This document shows positions 22,097-31,469 of a stretch of DNA of 64,000 nucleotides, one piece after another. Position numbers and translations under genes: made by a program. The notes under the pieces are model-generated. The model was given only the letters and a program-made list of their open reading frames with translations, searched no databases and was not told where the DNA came from. Source of the stretch: Isosphaera pallida ATCC 43644 (GTDB lineage: Bacteria > Planctomycetota > Planctomycetia > Isosphaerales > Isosphaeraceae); contig NC_014962.1 in the NCBI RefSeq assembly GCF_000186345.1, forward strand, positions 4,926,450 to 4,990,449. The letters are read 5' to 3'. Numbering within the stretch: the stretch's first letter is position 1; every line of letters begins with the position of its first letter.

Positions 22097-25000
22097 ACGC
22101 CCTCCGCTGCGAACATCAGCCGATGAAAGTCGTCCTCAATCAGCCGCACTTTCCAGGTGTTGTCGGGCGTCTTCAGGTTCTCCAGGTTGTTGCCGCCGTT
22201 GACGTAGATCACGCCGAACTCGCTGTCCTTGCTCGAATAACCTTGCTTGGTGAACCATTCGTCCAGCACGAGATTCTCTTCCTCGGGGTTGCCGGTGAGC
22301 TTGCGCCAAATGATCAGGACCTTGTGGCCGTTCGGCAGGGTGCCCGTCACCGTGCGGAACCAGTACGGCCCAGCGGCGTCGGTCTTCAGCCGGTCCTTGA
22401 GGCGTAGCCGCTTCTCGGCGTCTCGTTCAAACTCGGCGTGGAACGCCTGCGGCGCGGTCATGTGTTCGACCGTGAGGCCCAAGAGCCAATTGAACGTTTC
22501 GATCAGATCGACGTTCACCTCGCGGCTTTCGTCCGAGCCGGGGCGCTTGACCTTGAGCCGGTACGCCGTGGGATCCGAGAACGCGGCGATGTTCAGCAAG
22601 CTGGGGCTGCCCTGGGTTTCCACCTTGAGCAGGTATTGCAGCAGGTATTGCTCGCGGAGGCGGTCCGGCCCCTGGGCCTCGGGCAAGTCGAGCAGGCTTT
22701 GCTGGGCGGCGGTGCGCTTCATTTCCAGGTTGTTGAGCGTGTCCTCATACGATTCGAGCCGGACGATCTTGAACAGCCGCGGCCCGCGTTCGATCTCCTC
22801 GGCCGTGGGCAGCCGTTTCGGCCGGCCGTCCTTCCATTCCGGCGTGAACGCCACCTTCTTGAGCCGCGGCAGCAGCACGGTGTCGAAGTAGTCGGCCATC
22901 TCGACGAGGATGAACTTCCGCCGCCCGCCATCCTCGCGGTTCAGGTTGATGACGGCGTGACCCGTCGTGCCGGAACCGGCGAAGAAGTCGGAAACCGGCG
23001 AATTGAGATCTGATGTTAGGCGTAAAAACTCTTCGATGTAACCAACTGGCTTGGGATTTTCAAATGCTGTTATACTACCCAGCAGATCCGACATCTCGGA
23101 CGAGCCTTGCGTGTTCAATGGAACAAAATCCCAAAGCGTTGTCCAGGTAACACCGTCTTTTACATCGCATAAAAATCGTTTGAGCTTCGGTCGGCCTTTG
23201 CCATCTTCACCGAAGTAAATTTCATTATTTTTTATCAACGTCTCGATGGTATCTTTGCTAAATCGCCAGTTGCCACCTGATCCGGGAAAGTGCTCCTCGC
23301 CGGTAACTGGATTAGTAATCGCAAAGTGCAAAGATTCGACGTATCGCCCTCCTTTCACGTTGGCCATCAAATCGCCGGGCGCCCATGGCCCCTTGGGATG
23401 GTTGTCAGGATTGCGATACCTTGCGAGCTGTGCATCAGTTCTCTGCCGAAAGGCCAGCGACTCCTTCTGAGTTCCTTTGCAATAGACCAGTGCATACTCG
23501 TGCTGGGCACCGAGCACTTTGTCATTCGGCGGCGTGCTTCGCTTTTTCCATATTATGTGCTCAACAAATCGCAAGTCACCGAAAATGCTATCCATCAACA
23601 TTCTCAGTCTCGATACTTCCGCGTCGTCAACGCTGACGGACATTGCCCCAATGGCACTTAGTGACGCCCAACCCATGTTGAGTCTGTCAGTTATGTAAGT
23701 CAGCCAGGAAGAATGTTGAAAATTGTCTCGATAGAGAAACCCGTCCTCGCCCGTGTTGTACGGCGGATCAATATACACGCACTTCACCTTCTCCCGGTAG
23801 CGTGCCTGCATCAGACTCAGGGCCTGGAAGTTTTCGCTGTGGAACAGCACGCCGTCGGTCTTGGCGTCGAGGTCGCCGAGGGCGGCGAGCAGCCGGGCGG
23901 TGAAGTCGGCATCGAAATGCCGCGTGTCGATCATCAGGGAACCGGGCGGCGCGTCGTCGTCAGCGAACAACGCCAATGAGCCGGAAGCGTTAGCGACGGG
24001 GCGACCACGCCGGCCAGTTGCGCCATCGCTAACGCCATCGCTAACGCCATCGCTGACGCTTCCGGCTCGTAAGAGGTTCAGCGCTGCCCATTCCTGTTGT
24101 TGCCCCGCGTTGGCGAAAATCTCCGCGTAGAACTCCTCCGGGATTTCCTTCAGGGCGACGCACCACGAGGTTTCGACGACGAACTTCTTCTTCAGCCAGA
24201 GAGCCTTCTGGAAGTCCTCCAGTTGGGCCAGGAAGGTGATAATTTTGCCGGCGATCTTGCGGATGACCTTGATCTTGGAGAGGTACTGCTCGACGCGCGG
24301 GGCGGTTTCGTTCTCGATGTCGTCGAGCATCATGACTTCGTTCTTGATGTAGAAGTCGAGTTCGCGGCGCAGAAAGCCGCCGAGGTCTTTGTGGATGAAG
24401 TAGTCGAAGGTGTTGCGGGCGACGTAGCGGTTCAGGTGGGCGCGGAGCCGGGTGTAGTCGGCCCGCTCGCCGTCGGCTTTGACGTGCGGCTTCGAGAGTT
24501 CCGTTTTCCACGCGCCGTCGCTTAAGCTTCCGGCAAACTCGAGAATGCGGGACTCGGCGAGAGCGGTCAGATCTTTCTGCGACGGCGGCTTGGTCTTGTC
24601 GGCCCGCTGATCCTCTGGCCAATCGGTGAGCGTGGCCGGGCGATACTCGAAGCGGAGCACCAGCTCGCCGTTCTCGATGGTGGCGAAGTCAGTAGCCGTG
24701 AGGATGAAGACGCGCTCCTTGCCGCTCGCCGGTTTGACGTTGCCGTGTTCCCCCTCGGCGGCATCGACCAGGCGAAAATGGACGCGCATCGGGTTGGCGT
24801 CGTCGTCGGGCTTCAGACAGAAGGTGTAGTTGCGGAGGTATTCGCTGGTCTTGATGTAGTACTGGTCGTGGTTGGCCCAGTAGAGCTTCACTTCCTCGCC
24901 GTCGTAGGGGATGGCGTACTTGCCGTCTTTGGAGTAGCGCCGTTTGGAGAGGAAGTCGCCGTCGGAGTAGTAGCGGCTGAAGAATTGGTAGAGATGGTCG

Positions 25001-25329
25001 TAGACGTCGGCTTCGAGCTGGTCGATGTCCACGGCCTCGGTCGCCAGCCGGGCGCGCAGGTCTTTGACCTTCTGCGTGGTTTCGGGATCGACGCCCAGGC
25101 CGCGGGCCTGCTCAATGATTTTGGCCAGGTCGGCTTCGAGTTCGGACTTGTTGGCCGACTGATACTGAGCGAACGCGGCCTTGACCTGGGGCAAGAGGTC
25201 GCGTTCGAGGAACTGCGTCACTTCAGCGCTCTTGGCGTGCATAATGCGATAGATGCCGAAGTCCAGGTCGGGCTGGTCGAGCTGGAACAGTTCTTTGAGG
25301 AGCGACTTCAGCTTGTCGAACTTGGTCAT
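22093..25329 (-). CDS. type III-like Mod, N6-adenine DNA methyltransferase
   Basis: About 1,078-residue methyltransferase of the beta class, with motif IV DPPYNT (residues 525-530 counted from an in-frame TTG at 25341) before motif [12 protein letters not shown] (about 786-796). A long amino-terminal region of about 470 residues precedes the catalytic core. ATG 25329 is preferred over the TTG. It makes the protective methylation and gives the Res subunit its specificity. A repeat of another palindrome family (23978-24068) is inserted in frame at residues about 424-456, between the amino-terminal and catalytic parts, where it encodes [13 protein letters not shown]. It follows the GxxExxY remnant by 58 bases. 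Confidence 0.9.
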   Translation of the reverse strand: MTKFDKLKSLLKELFQLDQPDLDFGIYRIMHAKSAEVTQFLERDLLPQVKAAFAQYQSANKSELEADLAKIIEQARGLGVDPETTQKVKDLRARLATEAVDIDQLEADVYDHLYQFFSRYYSDGDFLSKRRYSKDGKYAIPYDGEEVKLYWANHDQYYIKTSEYLRNYTFCLKPDDDANPMRVHFRLVDAAEGEHGNVKPASGKERVFILTATDFATIENGELVLRFEYRPATLTDWPEDQRADKTKPPSQKDLTALAESRILEFAGSLSDGAWKTELSKPHVKADGERADYTRLRAHLNRYVARNTFDYFIHKDLGGFLRRELDFYIKNEVMMLDDIENETAPRVEQYLSKIKVIRKIAGKIITFLAQLEDFQKALWLKKKFVVETSWCVALKEIPEEFYAEIFANAGQQQEWAALNLLRAGSVSDGVSDGVSDGATGRRGRPVANASGSLALFADDDAPPGSLMIDTRHFDADFTARLLAALGDLDAKTDGVLFHSENFQALSLMQARYREKVKCVYIDPPYNTGEDGFLYRDNFQHSSWLTYITDRLNMGWASLSAIGAMSVSVDDAEVSRLRMLMDSIFGDLRFVEHIIWKKRSTPPNDKVLGAQHEYALVYCKGTQKESLAFRQRTDAQLARYRNPDNHPKGPWAPGDLMANVKGGRYVESLHFAITNPVTGEEHFPGSGGNWRFSKDTIETLIKNNEIYFGEDGKGRPKLKRFLCDVKDGVTWTTLWDFVPLNTQGSSEMSDLLGSITAFENPKPVGYIEEFLRLTSDLNSPVSDFFAGSGTTGHAVINLNREDGGRRKFILVEMADYFDTVLLPRLKKVAFTPEWKDGRPKRLPTAEEIERGPRLFKIVRLESYEDTLNNLEMKRTAAQQSLLDLPEAQGPDRLREQYLLQYLLKVETQGSPSLLNIAAFSDPTAYRLKVKRPGSDESREVNVDLIETFNWLLGLTVEHMTAPQAFHAEFERDAEKRLRLKDRLKTDAAGPYWFRTVTGTLPNGHKVLIIWRKLTGNPEEENLVLDEWFTKQGYSSKDSEFGVIYVNGGNNLENLKTPDNTWKVRLIEDDFHRLMFAAEGV
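23978..24068. repeat. palindromic repeat, family C, with 12-bp triplication, in the Mod gene
   Basis: Ends GAGCCGGAAGCGTTAGCGA (23978-23996) and TCGCTGACGCTTCCGGCTC (24050-24068) are inverted with one mismatch. Inside is a tandem CGCCATCGCTAA unit repeated three times (24021-24056, last copy with one change). It is translated in frame. Confidence 0.9.
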
Positions 25330-25387
25330 GGCAGAATCCAATCCGAATCACGAAAGTACGAAAGACGAGAATGCGAAAAAGACCGAG

Positions 25388-25797
25388 CTAGAGAACGATT
25401 CTTTGGATTGCCAGGGTGGTCGAGTTGAAGTTTAGGAGCAAGCCGACCTTCAAACCCGTGGCTTTCAGGTAGGACTTGACCTGGGCATAGTGAATATCCT
25501 CGAAGGCTTTGACCGCCTTTGATTCGACGACGATTTCGTTGCCGACGACCAAGTCGAGCCGATGCAGGCCGACGTCGACGCCTTCGAACATCACCCGATT
25601 TTCCTTCTGCTGCTCGAAGGGGATGCCCCGATGATTCAAGGTAATCTCCATCGCCTTCTGATAGACGCTCTCCAAGAACCCAGGTCCCAGGCGCGATGAA
25701 CCGCAATCGCTGCCTCCAATACCGTTCCCGATAATTCTTCAAACTCGTACTTCTCTTTCGCATTGACGTCTTTCGGATTTTCGTGATTCGGATTCAT
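25388..25797 (-). pseudogene. GxxExxY family gene with a single-base frameshift
   Basis: The GxxExxY family has a PD-(D/E)xK-like fold and is often found beside mobile or defence genes. The amino part starts at ATG 25797, overlapping the stop of the helicase gene (TGATG), and reads KYEFEELSGTVLEAAIAVHR. The carboxyl part reads ESVYQKAMEITLNHRGIPFE through RLDLVVGNEIVVESKAVKAF to the stop at 25388. The two are in different frames. Adding one base near 25696 (GCC-TGG) would restore the family sequence VHRALGPGFLESVYQ. It is either a true inactivation or a sequencing error. An in-frame start at 25675 would give only a 95-residue fragment. Confidence 0.8.
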
Positions 25798-28664
25798 CAA
25801 ACGACCTCCCAGCGGATGGTGAAGAGCGTTTCGGTCGTCGTATTCTGGACGAGGCGCTTTTGCAGCGTGTCGATGAGGGCGTCGCGCTTCTCGATGATCT
25901 CATCCTCGGCTTTGAAAATGTCCTGCCGCTGACGGCGCTTGACCTTTTCGAGCCGGGCGATTTCTTCCTGAATGCGGTGCTGCTCATCGAGCGTGGTGGC
26001 CTGGCGGGCTTCGCGGGTGAGGACTTTGATCTTCTCTTTGGTGTCCTGGAGGGCCTTCTCGGCGGCGCGGACCATGTCATCGGCCCAGGCTTCGAGCTTC
26101 TCGCGGGCCTGTTGAAAGTGCCTGTTGTTCGATTCGAGCGAGCGGCTGATGGTGGCCTCGGCGTGACGCTTGGCTTCGGCTGCCAGCCGAGCCGCGACAG
26201 CCTCCGGCACAACGATCTCGCCCCGAACCTCTCCGGCACACAGAAACATTTTCTCTATGGTTTCTTGATCGAGTGCCTGCCCGTCATCATCGAAGCCGGA
26301 GAACAGCAGATATTCTTCCGCTTCGTATGATTCGATGACCAGTCGGGTGAGGATCAGGTAGCCCGCCTTGCCGCGTAAGGCTTCGACCACATGCAAGCGT
26401 CTGGGATGATCAGAGACGTCGAAGGTGATTTGAGCTGGTGGCGTGGCCAACGTCTTGGCCGTACCCACGACATATTCGCCCAGCGGATGCGAGAGGCGGT
26501 ACAGGAACTGGTCCGATCCGGCTTCGATCCGGGGCTGCATCTTGGAGATGAGATGATAGCGCCCGGTTGGGATTTCCGGCTTGGGCGGATGGTGGAGATC
26601 GAACACGAGGGCCGTATCGTCGAACGCGGCCCGGTCATTGAGCATGAATCGCGTGACGCTCCAAAATCGCTGGCCGACGCGGTCGAGTTGCGCTTGGGTG
26701 TCGGCGAGACGAAGGCGTAGGCGTTGGTGAACATCTTCATCGAAATGCTCGAACAGCGTTCGCCGCGTGTTGTCAAGGCGTGTCCGGATCTGCTCGTCCA
26801 TTTCGGCCTGGAGCTGGCGGAATGCGGCGTCGATGGCCTCGGGGGTGCGGCATTCTTGATAGATTGCCAAAATGCGTTTCTCGAAATCGACCCCCGATTC
26901 GATGGAGCCGAGGACTTCATCGGAAGCCCCGAAGACGCCACTAAAGAGGTTGAACTTTTCGGAGAGCAGTTCGAGAACGCGCTGGTCGGCCGCGTTGCGT
27001 TCGTTGAGAAAGTTGATGACGACGACGTCGTGCTTTTGGCCGTAACGATGGCAGCGGCCAATGCGTTGCTCGATCCGCTGGGGGTTCCAGGGCAGGTCGT
27101 AGTTAACAACGAGTGAGCAGAACTGGAGGTTGATTCCTTCGGCAGCGGCCTCGGTGGCCAGCAGGATGGTGGCGTGATCGCGGAAGTGTTCGATGAGCGC
27201 GGTGCGGACATCCACGGCCCGCGAGCCGGACCATCGGCCGGTGCCGGCATTCTGCTTGGCCCACGTTTCGTAAATCGCGGTGGCTTCCGGCCCGCTATTG
27301 GTGCCGTTGAACACGACGACCTGACCGCGGTAGCCGTGACTCTCCAGGAAGGCTTTCAAATAATCTTGTGTGCGGCGCGACTCGGTAAAAATGACCGCTT
27401 TGCGGGCGGCTCCGATCCCAGCAAGCGTGTCAAATCCGATGTCGAGGGCTTTGAGGAGTGTCTGCGTCTTGGTGTCGATGCCGATGCTGCGTGCCCGGTC
27501 GGCGAGGCGCTGAAGGATCGCGATCTCTTCCTTCAACTTCTGACGATCAATTGGCCTGACTTCGGCTTGGGCGTTCTCCTCGTCGTCGAGAATTTCGTCG
27601 AGCAAGTCGTCCTCGATCTCCTCATTTTGGACGAGGCGTTCCGTGAACTCCGGGTCGCTGTGGGCTTGTTGGTCGCGTAATGTCTCTAATCGGGCGCGCA
27701 GGGTGTCGAGGGTCGCGGCGATGGCTTGGGATGAAGAGGCGAGCAGTTTGCGAAGGATCAACGCCGTGAGGTGGCGCTGACGCTGCGGGAGGGCATAGCA
27801 GTTTTCGCGCTGGAGGAAGGTCGAGACGGCCTCGTAGAGTGAATGCTCGTTATCGGTCGGCCGGAAGGGGCGGGTGATTGGCCGCCGTTCGGTGTAGCGG
27901 ATGTACTCGGTGACTTGGTTGCGGAGGGTTCGCTTGCAGAAGGTGGCCAAGCGGCTCCGCAGGGCCTCCAGGTTACTGTCGGCGTTGGTGTACTGGGCGC
28001 GAAACGAGTTGAGGTCGCCGAAGAGGTGGTCGTCGATCAAGGTGGAGAGGCCGTAGAGTTCGAGCAGGGAGTTTTGGAGCGGCGTGGCCGTCAGGAGCAG
28101 TTTACGGCATCCCTCTGTCGCCCAGCGGATGCCCTGGCCGATGCGGTTGCTAGGGCGATAGGCATTGCGGAGCTTGTGCGCCTCATCGATCACGACCAAG
28201 TCCCAGGCGACGGTCTTGAGGTCCTCACGGATGGCATGAGCGAAATGGTACGAGACGATCAGAATGGCTTGTTCGGCCAGCGGATTTCGATCATCTCGCT
28301 TCATCTCGCGAAATGTCTTGGCATCCAGCACGAGAGCCGGCAGGTTGAACTTCTCCGCCAGTTCGAGCGCCCATTGCTTACGAATGGATGCGGGACTGAT
28401 CACCAGAAGCTTGCGTTTGCGTTCGGCCCAATACTGGCAAAGGACGATGCCTGCTTCGACGGTTTTTCCAAGACCGACTTCGTCGGCCAGGATGACACCT
28501 TTGGAAAGCGGCGATTGAAGCGCGAAGAGTGCGGCTTCGATCTGGTGCGGATTGAGATCGACCGAGGCGTCGAACAGCGACATCGACAGCCGGTCCAGCC
28601 CGGCCGACCCACGACGTGTCAGGTCATGGGCGAAGTACTTCGCATGATGTGCGGTGATCGCCAT
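25797..28664 (-). CDS. SNF2/RapA-type helicase of the type III-like operon
   Basis: 955-residue superfamily 2 translocase. Walker A is ADEVGLGKT (residues 60-68), motif II is DEAH (160-163), motif III is LLLTATPLQNS, and motif VI is RIGRCHRYGQ. The last 170 residues are rich in charged heptads (ARLEKVKRRQRQDIF), suggesting a coiled coil. It is the first gene of the helicase, GxxExxY, Mod, Res set. SNF2 helicases of this size are often found next to Mod/Res pairs, but their exact role is not established. No own nuclease or methylase motif was seen. Confidence 0.85.
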   Translation of the reverse strand: MAITAHHAKYFAHDLTRRGSAGLDRLSMSLFDASVDLNPHQIEAALFALQSPLSKGVILADEVGLGKTVEAGIVLCQYWAERKRKLLVISPASIRKQWALELAEKFNLPALVLDAKTFREMKRDDRNPLAEQAILIVSYHFAHAIREDLKTVAWDLVVIDEAHKLRNAYRPSNRIGQGIRWATEGCRKLLLTATPLQNSLLELYGLSTLIDDHLFGDLNSFRAQYTNADSNLEALRSRLATFCKRTLRNQVTEYIRYTERRPITRPFRPTDNEHSLYEAVSTFLQRENCYALPQRQRHLTALILRKLLASSSQAIAATLDTLRARLETLRDQQAHSDPEFTERLVQNEEIEDDLLDEILDDEENAQAEVRPIDRQKLKEEIAILQRLADRARSIGIDTKTQTLLKALDIGFDTLAGIGAARKAVIFTESRRTQDYLKAFLESHGYRGQVVVFNGTNSGPEATAIYETWAKQNAGTGRWSGSRAVDVRTALIEHFRDHATILLATEAAAEGINLQFCSLVVNYDLPWNPQRIEQRIGRCHRYGQKHDVVVINFLNERNAADQRVLELLSEKFNLFSGVFGASDEVLGSIESGVDFEKRILAIYQECRTPEAIDAAFRQLQAEMDEQIRTRLDNTRRTLFEHFDEDVHQRLRLRLADTQAQLDRVGQRFWSVTRFMLNDRAAFDDTALVFDLHHPPKPEIPTGRYHLISKMQPRIEAGSDQFLYRLSHPLGEYVVGTAKTLATPPAQITFDVSDHPRRLHVVEALRGKAGYLILTRLVIESYEAEEYLLFSGFDDDGQALDQETIEKMFLCAGEVRGEIVVPEAVAARLAAEAKRHAEATISRSLESNNRHFQQAREKLEAWADDMVRAAEKALQDTKEKIKVLTREARQATTLDEQHRIQEEIARLEKVKRRQRQDIFKAEDEIIEKRDALIDTLQKRLVQNTTTETLFTIRWEVV

Positions 28665-29238
28665 CGCTAAGTCCAGCCATGTTTATGAAAGACGAACCAA
28701 CACCAGGCTAGCCCGCCGGTCGGTCCGTGGCAACCACCCATCACTTCAGTTTCCGTCAAACGAGTTACGCGGGGGGGCACACGGGGAGAAGTTCGGTGCG
28801 GGTTAGGTTATACGCCGAGGACGCCGACCGGATTGGCTCGTTGAGTCTGGATGATTGGCTGGAAGCGAGCGGCAAAGTCATGCTGCAAGCGCGAGCGCCT
28901 GACTTGGAGATGCGCCTCGGGTGGTTCAACAGCAACAGTCAAAGGAAAGATGGAGCAGGGGGGAACGACGTCGCGTCTTCAAACATTCCTCTTGGATTGT
29001 TCCAAACAACTTGCGAATTGCAGAGACGCGGGCATAAAATCTCAGGTGGGATCATGTGGCATCTTCAAGTGTCCCTCCAGCCGGCATCGATCGATGGAAT
29101 CAACACGGTTCCGCGTGAACCGGACAAGGTCGTTGTCAAGTGGGACGGGGACAGGAGGCCCATCTCAAAATCCGGATCAATCGCAACGCGCGACTGTATC
29201 CAATCGCGGTGATTGGATAAGCCAGAGGAGGCGCGAAG
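28665..29238. other. 574-base divergent region at the edge of the defence island
   Basis: It lies between the minus-strand helicase and the plus-strand sigma factor, so promoters for both are expected here. A plus-strand frame at 28727-29212 (161 codons) exists, but it has a poor start context and no recognisable motif, and I do not support it as a gene. Confidence 0.55.
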
Positions 29239-29946
29239 GTGGCGGAAGAGCGCTTTTCGGATATGGAAACCAACTGGACTCGAATCCGGGCGGCGCACCT
29301 ACCCGGACCCGAAGGCCAGCGCGCCATGTCTGAACTGATCTCACGTTACCATGACGCCGTCAAACGCTACCTCCACCTCAAAGTGCGCGATCCCCATCTC
29401 GCCGCTGATATTCTCCAGGACTTCTGGACCAAGGTTCTTAACCATAAGCTGGCCAACGCCGACCACGACAAGGGCCGATTCCGCGACTATCTTCGCACCA
29501 TTCTCCATCGTCTGGTCATTGATCACTACCGCGAGCGCAAACTCCAATCCTTACCCGCCGAAGACTTGCTCGACGATAGCCGACCGGATCCTGACTTGGA
29601 TTCCGTCTGGCGACAGACAGTGTTGAAGGGGGCGTTAAAGCGCCTGGAGACCTTCCAGGCGATGACACCCCGTAACCAATACGCCACCGTTTTGAACCTG
29701 CGGCTGGCCAACCCCCGAACCCCCATCGAAACCTTGGCCGCCACCCTCGCCGCTCAAACCGGACGGCCCATCACACCCGAGGCGTTCCGCAAGACCTTGC
29801 AGCGTGCGCGCGCAAAGTATGTCCAACTCCTGATCGAAGAGATCCGCCAAACCATCCACCCTTCGACCGATGAGGACGTTTACGCCGAAATGTACGACCT
29901 GGGACTGGGACGCCTGCTCAAGCGGCTTCAGACCGGAATCGAGTAG
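29239..29946 (+). CDS. ECF-type RNA polymerase sigma factor
   Basis: 235-residue sigma-70 family protein. Region 2 is visible as ELISRYHDAVKRYL, AADILQDFWTKVL and GRFRDYLRTILHRLVIDHYR. Region 4 follows in the second half (PITPEAFRKTLQRARAKYVQ). It starts at GTG 29239 behind a strong AGAGGAGG site eight bases upstream. No anti-sigma factor gene is adjacent. The protein kinase and phosphatase genes about 5 kb away are the kind of signalling partner planctomycete ECF factors often have, but a link is only a guess. Confidence 0.85.
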   Translation: MAEERFSDMETNWTRIRAAHLPGPEGQRAMSELISRYHDAVKRYLHLKVRDPHLAADILQDFWTKVLNHKLANADHDKGRFRDYLRTILHRLVIDHYRERKLQSLPAEDLLDDSRPDPDLDSVWRQTVLKGALKRLETFQAMTPRNQYATVLNLRLANPRTPIETLAATLAAQTGRPITPEAFRKTLQRARAKYVQLLIEEIRQTIHPSTDEDVYAEMYDLGLGRLLKRLQTGIE

Positions 29947-30152
29947 GAGGATTTGGGTTCCCGAAGCCTGCTGCTTGGCGAGTCAACCAGGTCAACCATA
30001 GAAGCGAGGCCGACAACCGATTTTCGGGAAGATGGGCAGTTCACTTGACCGTGGCAAATCAACCGGTACATTGAAAACGAGGGATCGTTCACACGAGTGC
30101 TCGCGCCGCGCCCAGTTCCCTCGCGGGATTGCCGCACCTGAGGAACACAACG

Positions 30153-30392
30153 ATGCTCGTCTTGTCCCGCAAAAAAAACGAGAGCATCGTCATCCACGAT
30201 GGGATCGTGGTGACGGTGGTGGAAATTCGGGGTGACAAAGTTCGGTTGGGGATTGAGGCTCCCAAGAACGTCTCCGTCCACCGACGAGAGGTCTACGACG
30301 CGATCCAGGGCAAAGGGGGAAGCGCCGCCAAACCACCCACGCTCCCGGTCCACCCCGACGAATCCACGCCGTCCACGACTCCTCAGGCGTGA
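30153..30392 (+). CDS. csrA: CsrA, carbon storage regulator
   Basis: 79-residue RNA-binding post-transcriptional regulator. The start MLVLSRKKNESIVI is the universal CsrA beginning, and RLGIEAPKNVSVHRREVYDA is the conserved core with the RNA-contacting VHRREV. A Pro/Thr-rich tail of about 25 residues follows. ATG 30153 is chosen over an upstream TTG because it gives the family start and has AGGAA just upstream. No fliW or flagellar gene is adjacent. Confidence 0.95.
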   Translation: MLVLSRKKNESIVIHDGIVVTVVEIRGDKVRLGIEAPKNVSVHRREVYDAIQGKGGSAAKPPTLPVHPDESTPSTTPQA

Positions 30393-30447
30393 CCACCGCG
30401 AGCAAGGGACATTGTACGTAGCTGTTTGAGTGGCTTGGGCTACCGCC

Positions 30448-31011
30448 TTACGACTTGCGGGCTTTGAGCAACTTGACGAACTCGCCCATCCAAGGGCTGT
30501 TGTCGGGCCAACCTCGCACCGAGACGAGGTTGCCATCCACCACGACGGCTTGATCCACGAACCGCGCGCCGGCCTGGCTCATCAGGAACTCCAGATCGGG
30601 GTAGCAGGTCAACGTCCGGCCTTGAGTCACCCCCGCGGCCGCAAGGAGGAGGGGACCGTGACAGTTGGCCGCGATCGGTTTACCTGCCTCCGCGAACGCC
30701 TTGACCACAGACACCGCTTGGGGGCGACGGCAGAGGAATTCCGGCGCACGGCCGCCGGGCAACACCAAACCATCGTAGGAGGCAGGATCGACTTCGTCGA
30801 GTCCCACGTCGATCGTGACTCGATAACCGGGCTTTTCGGTGTAGGTGTCGTGACCGGGCTCGAAATCGTGAACCACTGACAAGAAGACGTCGCCGGGGGA
30901 GCCGGGGGCAGTGATGTGGACCTGCCAGCCTTCCTCCTCAAGGCGGAACTTGGCGTAGTAAATCTCTTGAGATTCACCCGCGTCGCCGGTGAGGATCAGA
31001 ATCCTGGTCAT
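30448..31011 (-). CDS. DJ-1/PfpI family protein
   Basis: 187-residue class I glutamine amidotransferase-like protein of the DJ-1/PfpI superfamily. The nucleophile elbow is ANCHGPLLLAAAG, with the reactive cysteine. The acidic partner may be in the segment ILTGDAGESQE near the start, and PGGRAPEFL is typical. Activities in this family include protease, glyoxalase and chaperone, so the substrate is unknown. ATG 31011 is preferred; GTG 31020 is three codons upstream. Confidence 0.87.
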   Translation of the reverse strand: MTRILILTGDAGESQEIYYAKFRLEEEGWQVHITAPGSPGDVFLSVVHDFEPGHDTYTEKPGYRVTIDVGLDEVDPASYDGLVLPGGRAPEFLCRRPQAVSVVKAFAEAGKPIAANCHGPLLLAAAGVTQGRTLTCYPDLEFLMSQAGARFVDQAVVVDGNLVSVRGWPDNSPWMGEFVKLLKARKS

Positions 31012-31020
31012 CAGTGGCAC

Positions 31021-31469
31021 CTTTGAACTCGGTTAGCGGGATGTGGGAACTCACCTCCCCGACTTGGGACGAGAGGATAACCCCAAGGGGTTCTCCGATT
31101 CAAGAGGGGGCTCAAGGGTCGGTGGTGTTTTTCAACATCGGGCGGTGATTCAAGGCCAAATCGCGTGGGGTCATCCCCAGTGCGAATCGCCTTGGCCTAG
31201 TTCGTCGGACGGGCGGGCCTGGTGGCTTGGTTGACCTTGGGCCTATGGTGAGCATAGTGGAACGTCGAGGCGGCAATGCAAGGACCGCGTGGATTCGTCA
31301 TGGCTTGAGGCGGTTCAACGGTTCGTCGCAACGCCAACCCTCAAGATCCTTGTGTCCTCATCCGTCTTCTCCACATCTTGATCTTGGTCGGACGGTCGTT
31401 GCGACAGAATGAGTTTATGATCGTCACGAGATGAGATGAGTCGCTCGACCCGTCGGAGACCACGACGGC
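31021..31469. other. 449-base divergent intergenic region
   Basis: It separates the minus-strand DJ-1/PfpI gene from the plus-strand ABC transporter gene and should contain both promoters. I saw no repeat, RNA gene or convincing open frame in it. Confidence 0.5.

Noticed and set aside
23978-24068. Assembly artefact or simple microsatellite
   Set aside because: The 12-bp units are enclosed by 19-bp inverted arms and are in frame, which fits an inserted palindromic element better.
28727-29212. 161-codon plus-strand open frame between the island and the sigma gene
   Set aside because: No ribosome binding site or family motif that I trust; kept only as a note in the intergenic entry.
29928-30536. 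202-codon minus-strand open frame
   Set aside because: Antisense to csrA, which is certain.
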